A DNA stretch of 64,000 bases from the NCBI GenBank assembly GCA_902596545.1, contig CACJUH010000005.1, positions 44,437-108,436 of the forward strand, in the 5' to 3' direction. The first letter of the stretch is position 1; every line of letters starts with the position of its first letter. The notes below the pieces were generated by a model. It searched no databases, was not told the DNA's origin, and saw only the letters and a program-made list of their open reading frames with translations. This DNA is from an uncultured Candidatus Actinomarina sp. GTDB taxonomy: Bacteria; Actinomycetota; Acidimicrobiia; Actinomarinales; Actinomarinaceae. A program made the translations under genes and the position numbers. Below, piece by piece: positions 56,744-64,000 of the stretch.

Positions 56744-57994
56744 ATGTTAGATCCTTTATTGCTTAAAAATGATTTAGATTCTTTGAAAGACAATCTTAAA
56801 AGAAGGAATCTTGATGTTGACTTAGAAAAATTAATCGAACTTGATGAATCCAGAAGAAAACTTCGGTTTGAAGCAGAAAAATTAAGAGCAGATCAGAAAT
56901 CACTGGGCAAAGATATAGCGAATGCAGAACCAAAAGAAAAGGATGCACTACTGGAAAAAGCTTCTCAAATTAGTGAAAATGTAAAAAAACTGTTTGATGA
57001 AGTAGAAGAAAAAGACAAAGTTTTTTATGATTTATGGGTAAAAATTCCAAATTTAATTTCGTCGACATCTCCTGATGGTAAAACCGATGAAGACAATGCG
57101 GAAATAAAACAAGTTGGTGATATAAAAAATATAGATAATCCAAAAGACCACTTAGAGATTGCAGAAAAATTAGGCCTAATTGATGTTCAAAAAGCATCTG
57201 AAGTATCTGGTTCACGTTTTTCTTACTTGTTTGGTGATTTAGTAAAAATTGAATTCAATCTTGTTTCTTGGGCTTTAGATATTCTCTCAAGCAAAGGTTT
57301 CATACCTACTGTGCCACCAGTGCTAGTTAGAGAGAATGCATTATATGGAACCGGATTTTTCCCCGATGATGCTGAGCAAGTGTATGAAATTCCAAATGAT
57401 GATTTATATTTAGTTGGAACTTCAGAAGTACCATTGGCAGCTTTGCATAGCGATGAGATTTTAGACATAGAAAATTTACCAATTAGATATGCAGGATTTT
57501 CTACATGCTTTAGACGCGAAGCTGGAACATATGGAAAAGATACAACAGGAATATTTAGAGTACATCAATTCGACAAAGTTGAGATGTTTTCCTTTTGCAA
57601 TCCTGAAAAATCTGAAGAGGAACATGAATTTATTCTCTCAATTGAAGAAGAACTCTTACAGGCTTTAGAGATTCCATATAGGGTTGTAGATGTTTGCGCA
57701 GGAGACTTAGGCGCTTCTGCTGCTAAAAAATATGATATTGAGGCATGGATACCAAGTCAAAACACATACAGAGAGGTTACTTCTTGTTCCAACACAACAA
57801 GCTTTCAAGCAAGAAGGCTTAATATAAGAGCAAAATCAGATGGAGAAACAAATATATTACATACTCTAAATGGAACCGCAATTGCAGTGGGAAGAATTTT
57901 AATTGCCTTAATTGAAAATAACCAAACTGAAGACGGTAAAGTCGAGTTCTCTGATGCAGTTGCTGAAATTATCGGTGTTAAAAACTTAGGCTAA
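56744..57994 (+). CDS. serS: Seryl-tRNA synthetase
   Basis: A 416-residue class II synthetase. N-terminal long coiled-coil arm (~25-100) for the tRNA-Ser variable arm, then the catalytic domain: motif 2 FRREAGTYGKDTTGIFRVHQ and motif 3 LNGTAIAVGRILIALIEN; VGTSEVPLAALH is the serine-binding TSE region. It is located about 1 kb upstream of three tRNA-Ser genes. The 3' end overlaps the convergent LysE gene by 9 nt. Confidence 0.97.
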   Translation: MLDPLLLKNDLDSLKDNLKRRNLDVDLEKLIELDESRRKLRFEAEKLRADQKSLGKDIANAEPKEKDALLEKASQISENVKKLFDEVEEKDKVFYDLWVKIPNLISSTSPDGKTDEDNAEIKQVGDIKNIDNPKDHLEIAEKLGLIDVQKASEVSGSRFSYLFGDLVKIEFNLVSWALDILSSKGFIPTVPPVLVRENALYGTGFFPDDAEQVYEIPNDDLYLVGTSEVPLAALHSDEILDIENLPIRYAGFSTCFRREAGTYGKDTTGIFRVHQFDKVEMFSFCNPEKSEEEHEFILSIEEELLQALEIPYRVVDVCAGDLGASAAKKYDIEAWIPSQNTYREVTSCSNTTSFQARRLNIRAKSDGETNILHTLNGTAIAVGRILIALIENNQTEDGKVEFSDAVAEIIGVKNLG

Positions 57995-58540
57995 TAACAA
58001 GCTAGCAATCATGCTTATGCCAAGCATTACATAAGCTGCACGAGCCACTGTCTTATTTTTTTTCAAACTATTTTGAAGCTGTTCTCCAAGTATTAACCAT
58101 ATTCCTACACAAAAAGGTAAAACTAAAAAATATATCAGAGCACCCTGGTTATTTGTAATATTAAATGCCGTAAGACCAGACACAGCCATAACAACACCTT
58201 TAGGGTTTATCCATTGGAAAAGACAAGCCTGTATAAAGGTAAAAGGCTTCTCAACGGTAGAACCTTTTACATTTGTATCTAGCGAAGTAGTGGCAACCCT
58301 GTATGCAATATATGTAATAACCGCGTAACCAACATATTGAAGATAATTAAAAATTTCAGCTGGCACATAGGTAAGTAAAAAACCACCTACAAAAAATAAA
58401 AAAGTGAACCCTAGCCAAATTCCAAGAAAATGAGGTATTGAAGCTTTTCTACCAAATTTTATTCCAGAGGCCATTAGCAAAGAATTGTTTGGCCCAGGAG
58501 TTATTGCAGTTATAAATGCAAATATGAAAAACTCAAACAT
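57986..58540 (-). CDS. LysE/RhtB family amino-acid exporter
   Basis: A 184-residue membrane protein with six predicted helices. The N-terminus FIFAFITAITPGPNNSLLMA contains the family motif TPGPN, followed by GRKASIPHFLGIWLGF. Family members export lysine, threonine, homoserine or similar. Substrate unknown. TAATAT lies exactly 6 nt upstream of the ATG (leaderless pattern). Confidence 0.93.
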   Translation of the reverse strand: MFEFFIFAFITAITPGPNNSLLMASGIKFGRKASIPHFLGIWLGFTFLFFVGGFLLTYVPAEIFNYLQYVGYAVITYIAYRVATTSLDTNVKGSTVEKPFTFIQACLFQWINPKGVVMAVSGLTAFNITNNQGALIYFLVLPFCVGIWLILGEQLQNSLKKNKTVARAAYVMLGISMIASLLLA

Positions 58541-58546
58541 TTTGTT

Positions 58547-58552
58547 ATATTA
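58547..58552 (-). promoter_or_regulatory. -10 hexamer of a leaderless promoter (LysE gene)
   Basis: On the minus strand TAATAT is followed by AACAAA and then the ATG at 58540. The entire gap to the divergent tadA start is 40 bp. Confidence 0.5.
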
Positions 58553-58580
58553 ACATCAACAGTTGAGATAATTAAATAAG

Positions 58581-59039
58581 ATGAAATATATATCAGATGA
58601 AGACAAGATGAGAGTAGCTCTTGATGAAGCAAGAAAAGCTCTTGATATTGATGAAGTTCCTGTAGGTGCAGCAATATTTGATAAAGATGATAACTTAATA
58701 TGTGCAAATCACAATAGAAGAGAATTAGACCAAAACCCAATGTCCCATGCGGAAATTTTAGTTTTAGAAGAAGCTTCACAAATTTTAGGTACTTGGAGAC
58801 TTGAAGAGACAACAATAGCTGTAACTTTAGAACCTGACGCTATGTGTGCTGGTGCCATTTCTTTATCTAGAGTTAAAAAATTAATATATGGAGCTCAAAA
58901 TGAAAAAGCCGGTGCAGCTTTTTCATTGTATAACATACCTCAAGACCCCAGGTTAAATCACTTTGTTGAGATAAAAGATAATATTCTTTCGCATGAATCT
59001 AAAGATATATTATCCTCTTTCTTTGAAACTAAGAGATAA
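58581..59039 (+). CDS. tadA: tRNA-adenosine(34) deaminase TadA with altered zinc ligand
   Basis: A 152-residue deaminase that converts A34 to inosine in tRNA-Arg(ACG). Domain order is normal: EVPVGAAIF, SHAEILVLEEAS with zinc His56 and catalytic Glu58, then TLEPDAMCAGAI and RVKKLIYGAQNEKAGA. The family motif is TLEPCxMCAGA: the first zinc Cys (position 86) is Asp here, while Cys89 is kept. The rest, including SLYNIPQDPRLNH, is conserved, so the gene is under selection. Its substrate tRNA gene lies 0.3 kb downstream. Confidence 0.93.
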   Translation: MKYISDEDKMRVALDEARKALDIDEVPVGAAIFDKDDNLICANHNRRELDQNPMSHAEILVLEEASQILGTWRLEETTIAVTLEPDAMCAGAISLSRVKKLIYGAQNEKAGAAFSLYNIPQDPRLNHFVEIKDNILSHESKDILSSFFETKR

Positions 59040-59064
59040 CTAAAATAGAATCTCAGGTTTATTC

Positions 59065-59153
59065 GGAGGGATCGCATAGTCTGGCCTAGTGCGCACGCTT
59101 GGAAAGCGTGTAAGGGTTTATCCCCTTCGAGGGTTCGAATCCCTCTCCCTCCG
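59065..59153 (+). tRNA. tRNA-Ser(GGA)
   Basis: Acceptor GGAGGGA pairs with TCCCTCC, anticodon stem-loop CACGC TTGGAAA GCGTG with anticodon GGA, long variable arm (TAAGGGTTTATCCCCTT region) and T loop GTTCGAATC. First of three consecutive tRNA-Ser genes. Confidence 0.96.
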
Positions 59154-59167
59154 CGTAAAAACCATCT

Positions 59168-59253
59168 GGAGGGATGGCCGAGCGGACGAAGGCGATAGTC
59201 TTGAAAACTATTGTATGTATTCCATACCGTGGGTTCGAATCCCACTCCCTCCG
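59168..59253 (+). tRNA. tRNA-Ser(TGA)
   Basis: Acceptor GGAGGGA/TCCCTCC, anticodon stem-loop ATAGT CTTGAAA ACTAT with anticodon TGA, long variable arm with GTATGTATTCCATAC, T loop GTTCGAATC. It probably also reads TCG, as no CGA-anticodon tRNA-Ser is seen in the cluster. Confidence 0.96.
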
Positions 59254-59260
59254 CTGACTT

Positions 59261-59347
59261 GGAGAGGTGACTGAGTGGCCTAAAGTGCTCGCCTGCTAAG
59301 CGAGTGGGGAAGAAATTCCCTCGAGGGTTCGAATCCCTCCCTCTCCG
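59261..59347 (+). tRNA. tRNA-Ser(GCT)
   Basis: Acceptor GGAGAGG/CCTCTCC, anticodon stem-loop CTCGC CTGCTAA GCGAG with anticodon GCT, long variable arm (GGGGAAGAAATTCCCTC), T loop GTTCGAATC. It reads the AGC/AGT codons. Confidence 0.96.
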
Positions 59348-59351
59348 CAAA

Positions 59352-59425
59352 GCGCCCGTAGCTTAACTGGATAGAGCATCTGACTACGGATCAGAAGGTT
59401 GGGGGTTCGACTCCCTCCGGGCGTG
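59352..59425 (+). tRNA. tRNA-Arg(ACG)
   Basis: Acceptor GCGCCCG pairs with CGGGCGT (terminal G-T), anticodon stem-loop TCTGA CTACGGA TCAGA with anticodon ACG, T loop GTTCGACTC. A34 of this tRNA is the known bacterial TadA substrate, needed to read CGC and CGA codons. Confidence 0.96.
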
Positions 59426-59462
59426 CTCTAGTTATTACAAAATAAATAGGATAAGTTTCTTA

Positions 59463-60047
59463 TTATTTATTTAAAATCTCCATTATCAATGGATGAGCGG
59501 ATTTAATATCTTCTATATCAAAATCAACTTGATATTTTAATTTATAAAATTTTACTGCTGACTCTCTTGTGCCATCCCATTCAACTGATACAAGGTCCAT
59601 TGCAGTTAAATCCAGACTATTTACAATTTCTGGATCTGCTCCCGCATCATTTAGCAGCTGAACTATTTCTACTTGTCCAAAAAATACAGCACAGAATTGG
59701 GCAGTGACACCTTCATCATTTTGAATATCCAATTCAGCGCCTTCATCTATCAATAATTTAACAACTTCATAATGTCCTTGGCAAGATGCAATAATCAATG
59801 CAGTTTCGTCTCTATTAGAACCTTTTGAATTGAGATCTGTGCCAAAAGCTATATGTTGCTTTATAGACTCAATATCACCTTTTTTTGCAGAAACCCATAT
59901 ACTATTCGAAGGTTCCTTAACTGTTTCTTCGACTTCTACTAATACTGTGTCATTTGTCGTGTTTATGCTAGTGTCTTCATTTGAGTTGCTACAGCTAGTA
60001 AAGAATATTAAAAAGAAAACCAAAATAGATATATTCAATACCTTCAT
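59463..60047 (-). CDS. Ankyrin-repeat lipoprotein
   Basis: A 194-residue lipoprotein with signal and lipobox FTSC (~19), an acidic/Thr linker, and three to four ankyrin repeats (~50-160): KKGDIESIKQHIAFGTDLNS, DETALIIASCQGHYEVVKLL, IDEGAELDIQNDEGVTAQFC and GQVEIVQLLNDAGADPEIV. Ankyrin repeats mediate protein binding, here outside the cytoplasmic membrane. Function unknown. It starts 19 nt from a short gap before the nitroreductase 3' end. Confidence 0.87.
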   Translation of the reverse strand: MKVLNISILVFFLIFFTSCSNSNEDTSINTTNDTVLVEVEETVKEPSNSIWVSAKKGDIESIKQHIAFGTDLNSKGSNRDETALIIASCQGHYEVVKLLIDEGAELDIQNDEGVTAQFCAVFFGQVEIVQLLNDAGADPEIVNSLDLTAMDLVSVEWDGTRESAVKFYKLKYQVDFDIEDIKSAHPLIMEILNK

Positions 60048-60094
60048 AATCAGAGCCTAATAGCGCGAAGATAGCTTTACTAATTGCTTTTAAA

Positions 60095-60757
60095 TTAATA
60101 GTTCCAAAGTGGTTCTTCTAAATTCCAATTAGTTTCATTGCCCCAAGTGTTTAAGTAGGTAACTTCATCCACAGGATTTCTTTTTGCAACACCCCATTTA
60201 CCTAATGGATAGCCTGCAGTTACGACAGCATCTATCTTCCATCCTTTGTCGTTAGGAATATTTAAGATTTCAAAAGCTTTTTCAGGCTTAAACATACCTA
60301 AAACGGTTGTCAAGCAAGTACCTACACCGTGCGCTCTTCCAGCAAGCATTATGCTCCAAATTGCAGGATATATAGAAGAACCAGTTGGATCATTTCTTGA
60401 TAACACGACAAACATTGCAGGAACCTTGTGAAAATTTTCAGAAAGCCATGCTGCTGATTTACTAATTCGAACTACTTGCTGAGCCTGTTCATCATCAAGG
60501 ACATTAGATGCTCCCATGTCTGCAGTACCTCCATAAAATTCTTTAACATAAAAATCCCAAGCCTCTCTATACGAATCTCCAAGTTGATTTTTTATTTCTG
60601 GATCAGTTACTACAATAAATTTCCAACCTTGACGATTAGAACCACTAGGTGCCCGAATACCAGCATCAACCATTTGTTTTAAAACATCATCAGGAATTGG
60701 ATCTTCACTAACTCTTCGCATTGCCCGTGTTGTATATAAAGCTTCGAATACATCCAT
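60095..60757 (-). CDS. Nitroreductase family protein
   Basis: A ~220-residue FMN-dependent oxidoreductase. The N-terminus has ALYTTRAMRRVSEDPIPDDV with the FMN-phosphate-binding Arg-Arg pattern, RAPSGSNRQGWKFIVVTDP, and the C-terminal AVVTAGYPLGKWG. The class reduces nitro compounds, quinones or flavins with NAD(P)H. ATG 60757 is preferred over the GTG one codon upstream because TATGAT lies exactly 6 nt before it. Divergent from the crotonase gene across 26 bp. Confidence 0.9.
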   Translation of the reverse strand: MDVFEALYTTRAMRRVSEDPIPDDVLKQMVDAGIRAPSGSNRQGWKFIVVTDPEIKNQLGDSYREAWDFYVKEFYGGTADMGASNVLDDEQAQQVVRISKSAAWLSENFHKVPAMFVVLSRNDPTGSSIYPAIWSIMLAGRAHGVGTCLTTVLGMFKPEKAFEILNIPNDKGWKIDAVVTAGYPLGKWGVAKRNPVDEVTYLNTWGNETNWNLEEPLWNY

Positions 60758-60763
60758 CACACA

Positions 60764-60776
60764 ATCATACTAAAAT
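60764..60776. promoter_or_regulatory. Overlapping divergent leaderless promoters
   Basis: Within the 26-bp gap between two start codons, TATGAT on the minus strand (60764-60769) is 6 nt before the nitroreductase ATG, and TAAAAT on the plus strand (60771-60776) is 7 nt before the crotonase ATG. Neither gene has room for a 5' leader or a ribosome-binding site. Confidence 0.55.
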
Positions 60777-60783
60777 TAATTAA

Positions 60784-61596
60784 ATGGATGATAAATTAAT
60801 TAAAGAAATTAAAGGTAATGTTGCTTATATTTGGATAAACAGACCAGATAAAAAAAATGCCCTTGATTCTGATGTTTGGTTTGGGCTACCAAAAATTATT
60901 GAAGAAATAAACGACAAAGATGAAGCTAGTTGTATTGTTATATCTGGTAAAGGAGATAGCTTTTCCGCTGGTATAGACATAACAATGTTTATGTCTGATA
61001 TGAGCCTTAATGAGAATTTATCTTCGACACCTCAGGACAGGCGTGAATTAATGGACCTTGTCGAAAGGATGCAAGGTGCATTTACAACTATAGCTAAATC
61101 TAAAATACCAACGATTGCACTTGCTCATGGGTTTTGTATAGGCGGCGCTACTAGCTTAGTTTCCGCATGCGACATTAGACTAGCCACCAAAGATGCAAAA
61201 TTCTCCATTGGTGAAACAAAACTAGGCTTAGTCGCAGATGTAGGAGTTATTCAGAGAATGCCAAAAATTGTATCAAGTGGAGATATGAATGAACTTGCAC
61301 TTACAGGTCGAATTTTTGACGGTGAACACGCAGAAAAAATTAGATTTGTCAGCAAGGTATATGAAAACTCAGATGATTTATTTGAAGCTGGAGAGAAGCT
61401 TGCCAATGAAATTTCATCTAACTCTAAAAGAATTGTTCAGGCAACCAAAGAAGCATTAGAAAAAAGCTCAAATTTAACAGTTGACCAAGGACTTGAATAC
61501 GCAAAACTCTGGAGTACTTCATTTTTAGTTTCAGAAGACCTCAGAGAGGGCGTGATGGCATTTCTTGAAAAAAGAGATCCTAAATTTAATGAATAG
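60784..61596 (+). CDS. Enoyl-CoA hydratase/isomerase (crotonase) family protein
   Basis: A 270-residue crotonase-fold enzyme. The CoA-binding and oxyanion regions are present: NRPDKKNALDSDVWFGLP, SFSAGIDITMF and HGFCIGGATSLVSACDIRLA. The second acid position (GETKLGLVADVGVIQRMPK) carries an Asp, resembling dienoyl-CoA isomerases. The acidic LVADVG pattern matches that class, which moves double bonds in fatty-acid oxidation. Convergent with dgt, overlapping 11 nt. Confidence 0.9.
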   Translation: MDDKLIKEIKGNVAYIWINRPDKKNALDSDVWFGLPKIIEEINDKDEASCIVISGKGDSFSAGIDITMFMSDMSLNENLSSTPQDRRELMDLVERMQGAFTTIAKSKIPTIALAHGFCIGGATSLVSACDIRLATKDAKFSIGETKLGLVADVGVIQRMPKIVSSGDMNELALTGRIFDGEHAEKIRFVSKVYENSDDLFEAGEKLANEISSNSKRIVQATKEALEKSSNLTVDQGLEYAKLWSTSFLVSEDLREGVMAFLEKRDPKFNE

Positions 61597-62566
61597 AATT
61601 ATAGGTTGAAATAGCAAACCTATCAGTCATTCCTGCAACATAATCAACAGAATTCTGAATCTCTGATTGTTCTTGTGAATAAGAATTAGGGAGCTTATCG
61701 GGATTATTTTTAAAATACTCAACCAGAACTTCTACAATTTTTTTTGCATCTGATCTTTGTTGCATTGATTCTTTTCTTAGATATACATTTTCAAACATGA
61801 ACTCTCTTAATTCATTCATTATGTCTAGTATCTCTTGGTCCATTCCTAGATTTCCACCATTGGAACCTTTGAACACCCCAGAAATCAATGAATTTATCCA
61901 AGCTTTTCCTGGAGGACCCAGTGAAGAAATTATTTTTCTTGGTATGTCTTTCTCAGTCAAAACACCAGCCCTGATTGCGTCTTCTACATCATGAGATAAA
62001 TAGGCAATTCTATCAGAAAACCTACATATCATACCTTCAGGCGCAAATGGAGGTTCCTCGTATCTCCACGGATGTTTCTTTATACCATCTATTGTTTCTT
62101 TAGTTAGATTCAGAGGCTCAATAACAGAAAGCATTTTTACAGAATTTTCCGAATGGCTCCAGCCTCCGTCAAGTATTTCATTTAAAACGTCTTCACCTGT
62201 ATGGCCAAAAGGAGAGTGTCCTACATCGTGTCCTAAACATATTGCTTCAGTAAGGTCTGGATTAAAACCCAGTGTTTTCGCAATAGATCTTCCAATTTGA
62301 GTGACATTCAGCGTGTGTGTCATTCTTGTAATAAAATGATCTCCATCCGGATTGATAAATACCTGTGTTTTGTGTTTTAATCTACGAAAAGTTTTTGAGT
62401 GAATGATTCTATCTCGATCTCTTTCAAAGCAAGTTCTAAAAGTATCATGAGGTTCTTCTTGATTTCTTCCGAGTGAATCTCCAGAGAAGGTGGCGTAACT
62501 TGATAATGTTACGCGTTCATTTTGTTCTCTCCATTTTCTATCTCTTAAGATAAAAGAATCGTTCAT
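61586..62566 (-). CDS. dgt: dGTPase-like HD phosphohydrolase
   Basis: A 326-residue dNTP triphosphohydrolase of the short (dgt-like) type. HD motif residues: RIIHSKTFRRLKHKTQV, THTLNVTQIGRSIAKTLG (first His), CLGHDVGHSPFGHTGEDVL (HD) and RFSDRIAYLSHDVEDAI (distal Asp). It controls dNTP pools by removing triphosphate. It is followed by a nucleotidase gene upstream on the same strand, a functional pairing in nucleotide metabolism. Confidence 0.93.
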   Translation of the reverse strand: MNDSFILRDRKWREQNERVTLSSYATFSGDSLGRNQEEPHDTFRTCFERDRDRIIHSKTFRRLKHKTQVFINPDGDHFITRMTHTLNVTQIGRSIAKTLGFNPDLTEAICLGHDVGHSPFGHTGEDVLNEILDGGWSHSENSVKMLSVIEPLNLTKETIDGIKKHPWRYEEPPFAPEGMICRFSDRIAYLSHDVEDAIRAGVLTEKDIPRKIISSLGPPGKAWINSLISGVFKGSNGGNLGMDQEILDIMNELREFMFENVYLRKESMQQRSDAKKIVEVLVEYFKNNPDKLPNSYSQEQSEIQNSVDYVAGMTDRFAISTYNSIH

Positions 62567-62575
62567 ACAATTACT

Positions 62576-63127
62576 TTACAAGTTGTGTTCTTCAAGTAAA
62601 GAAGTTAATTCCATCCAGTTATTTATATCTACAGCGCCTTTTACAGGTCTGTTGTATTCTCGTACAAATCGTAAAATTAATTTATCAGGAACCTCTCTTA
62701 CGTAATTTTCTATTTGGTGTGGTGCATCATCTATATAAGCATCACACTCAACTTTCCACTTATCTTCAATAAAATGTATTTCTCTTGAAGGAATTTTATT
62801 TTCACCTAACCACATTAAGGTATCGTGTATTGACCACCATGGTTTCGAAGATAAAATAACAACTTCATGTCCTTCTTTGGAAAGCTCTGTCAAAACTTTC
62901 ACAGAATTTTCATAGGTTTCCAAGTTTCTAAAGATCGAGCTTCCATTAATGTCTTTTGCCCAATTCCAGAAATCTAGTTCTGTATCGAAATGAGTCAAAG
63001 GTTTAGATAATCCCCAATTAGTAATGTCTGATTCAGGTATTTCTTTGCCAAATTCTATTTTGTACTGCTCTGTCCAGCCTTTGGTAAAATTTGCAACAAC
63101 CCCATCTAAGTCAACTCCTATTCTCAT
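62576..63127 (-). CDS. HAD family 5'(3')-deoxyribonucleotidase-like protein
   Basis: A ~183-residue HAD phosphatase. Motif I is VDLDGVVANF right at the N-terminus, motif II is VVILSSKPWW, the Lys is in FIEDKWKVECD and motif III is AYIDDAPHQI. This arrangement matches 5' nucleotidase deoxy (NT5C) proteins. I chose ATG 63127 (protein starts MRIGVDLDGV) rather than an in-frame start at 63178, which would add an unrelated leader. It is 9 nt upstream of dgt, probably one operon. Confidence 0.83.
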   Translation of the reverse strand: MRIGVDLDGVVANFTKGWTEQYKIEFGKEIPESDITNWGLSKPLTHFDTELDFWNWAKDINGSSIFRNLETYENSVKVLTELSKEGHEVVILSSKPWWSIHDTLMWLGENKIPSREIHFIEDKWKVECDAYIDDAPHQIENYVREVPDKLILRFVREYNRPVKGAVDINNWMELTSLLEEHNL

Positions 63128-63186
63128 TTGACTTAGTTTAATTGTATAGTGCATTATAGAAAGTAAAGATATTACCATTTATAGAT

Positions 63187-64000
63187 ATGCAAGAAGCCTT
63201 ATATAGAAAATACAGACCTGATAGCTTAAAAAAGCTAGTCGGACAACCTGATGCTGTTGCGTTAATTGAAAAGCAAGTAAAGAATAATAATTTAAGTCAT
63301 GCATATTTATTTTCTGGACCAAGGGGTGTTGGCAAAACCTCACTGGCAAGAATAATTGCTACTACTTTGGGCTGTGATCCGGTCTTTGATATAACTGAAA
63401 TAGATGCAGCTTCCCACAATAAAGTTGATGACATTAGAGAATTAAACGACAGTATCAACTTTATAGCAAGTAGCCCAGGTAAAAAGAGAGTATTTATTTT
63501 AGATGAGGTACATATGTTATCTAACGCAGCTTCAAATGCATTTTTAAAAACTTTAGAGGAACCACCAGAGCACGTGATATTCATACTTGCAACCACAGAA
63601 CCTGAAAGAGTATTAGAAACTATTAAAAGCAGAACAACTCACATAGCTTTTAAAAGAATTGGGAATAATGAAATTATAAGCACACTTAATGAGATTGGTA
63701 AAAATGAAAAAATAAAAATTAATGACGATGTCTTAAGCTATATTGCTAACCAAAGCGATGGTTCATTGCGTGATGCAATAAATCTTTTTGAACAAACCCA
63801 TAATACATTTGGAAATAAAGCAACTATCGATGACTTGTACAGTATTCTTGGCAAAGTTTCTATCGCTGATTTGCAACAAATTATTGAGTCTATAAATACA
63901 CAAGACACATCGAAGATTCTAAATATTCTTAAAGCTAACTACAGCAAAGGCCTTCAGCCTTTAGACATCCTAAATTCTATTACTGAGTTATTTAGGAATA
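63187..64000 (+). CDS. dnaX: DNA polymerase III gamma/tau subunit, 5' part, lacking the zinc module
   Basis: The first ~271 residues of DnaX, the clamp-loader ATPase, running off the window. MQEALYRKYRPDSLKKLVGQ, Walker A SGPRGVGKTSLARI, Walker B VFILDEVHML, sensor LATTEPERVLETIKSR (family SRT/SRC region) are all present. Between Walker A and EIDAASHNKVDDIREL the normal ~35-residue zinc module with four Cys is gone: the chain goes LGCDPVFDITEIDAAS, leaving one Cys. Divergent from the nucleotidase gene by 59 bp. Confidence 0.95.
   Translation, partial: MQEALYRKYRPDSLKKLVGQPDAVALIEKQVKNNNLSHAYLFSGPRGVGKTSLARIIATTLGCDPVFDITEIDAASHNKVDDIRELNDSINFIASSPGKKRVFILDEVHMLSNAASNAFLKTLEEPPEHVIFILATTEPERVLETIKSRTTHIAFKRIGNNEIISTLNEIGKNEKIKINDDVLSYIANQSDGSLRDAINLFEQTHNTFGNKATIDDLYSILGKVSIADLQQIIESINTQDTSKILNILKANYSKGLQPLDILNSITELFRN

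Overview
This is an AT-rich, gene-dense chromosomal window from a streamlined bacterium that is almost certainly a low-GC marine-type actinobacterium; the Candidatus Actinomarina group is my best guess, inferred from gene content and order and not checked by any search. The lineage evidence is synteny. Between about 8.5 and 25.8 kb the order cca, NUDIX, trxB, cwlM-like, parB, parA, rsmG, jag, yidC, yidD, rnpA, rpmH, [origin], dnaA, dnaN, dciA-like, gyrB, gyrA, DUF3566 matches the origin region of Mycobacterium tuberculosis (Rv3907c to Rv0007). CrgA next to a PASTA kinase, a PP2C phosphatase and an actinobacterial-type GyrA point the same way. recF, trxC and the murJ/sigM block of that synteny are absent here.

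Layout. 0-10 kb: end of a membrane protein, an 11-Asp-box lipoprotein, then a minus-strand run (TM2/SHOCT protein, M48 protease, cytochrome b561-like protein, isoprenyl synthase, Xaa-Pro aminopeptidase, esterase, ArgR with its own tandem ARG boxes, CCA enzyme). 10-26 kb: origin region, with a parS site inside rsmG and an oriC candidate at 17.5-17.8 kb from which genes diverge. 26-30.5 kb: cobalamin riboswitch and B12-binding lipoprotein, then a DUF2090 aldolase-like protein with a PPi-type phosphofructokinase, a thioesterase and an acyltransferase. 30.5-37 kb: a transport module of four paralogous Cys-rich lipoproteins, a 4-TM protein, a HlyD-type adaptor with a peptidoglycan-binding domain, and a MacB-type ATPase and permease. 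37-50 kb: small membrane proteins, a plant-GINT1-like propeller protein, S9 peptidase, a TPP-riboswitch-controlled sodium:solute symporter, EamA transporter, family 4 uracil-DNA glycosylase, a CbiM/NikM metal permease with a Nur-type operator, and NDH-2. 50-51.5 kb: a 1.1 kb insertion in the 3' half of tRNA-Ile, carrying one GIY-YIG nuclease gene. 51.5-64 kb: tRNA-Ala, CrgA, MutY, PASTA kinase and phosphatase, SerS, TadA, a cluster of three tRNA-Ser and tRNA-Arg(ACG), and the 5' part of dnaX.

Overall the window combines replication and partition genes with nutrient acquisition under classical RNA and repressor control: B12 by riboswitch, thiamine or precursor by riboswitch, nickel or cobalt by a Nur-like box, arginine by ArgR. 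Genome compaction is visible everywhere: start/stop overlaps, convergent genes sharing a 4-nt TTAA or CTAA, and many genes whose -10 hexamer ends 6-8 nt before the start codon, which implies leaderless mRNAs. Several core information-processing proteins carry unusual changes: DnaA recognition helix, GyrA quinolone pocket and N-terminal KKPAA repeats, TadA zinc ligand, DnaX without its zinc module, and a CwlM-like amidase without metal ligands.

No CRISPR array, insertion sequence, rRNA operon or prophage was seen.
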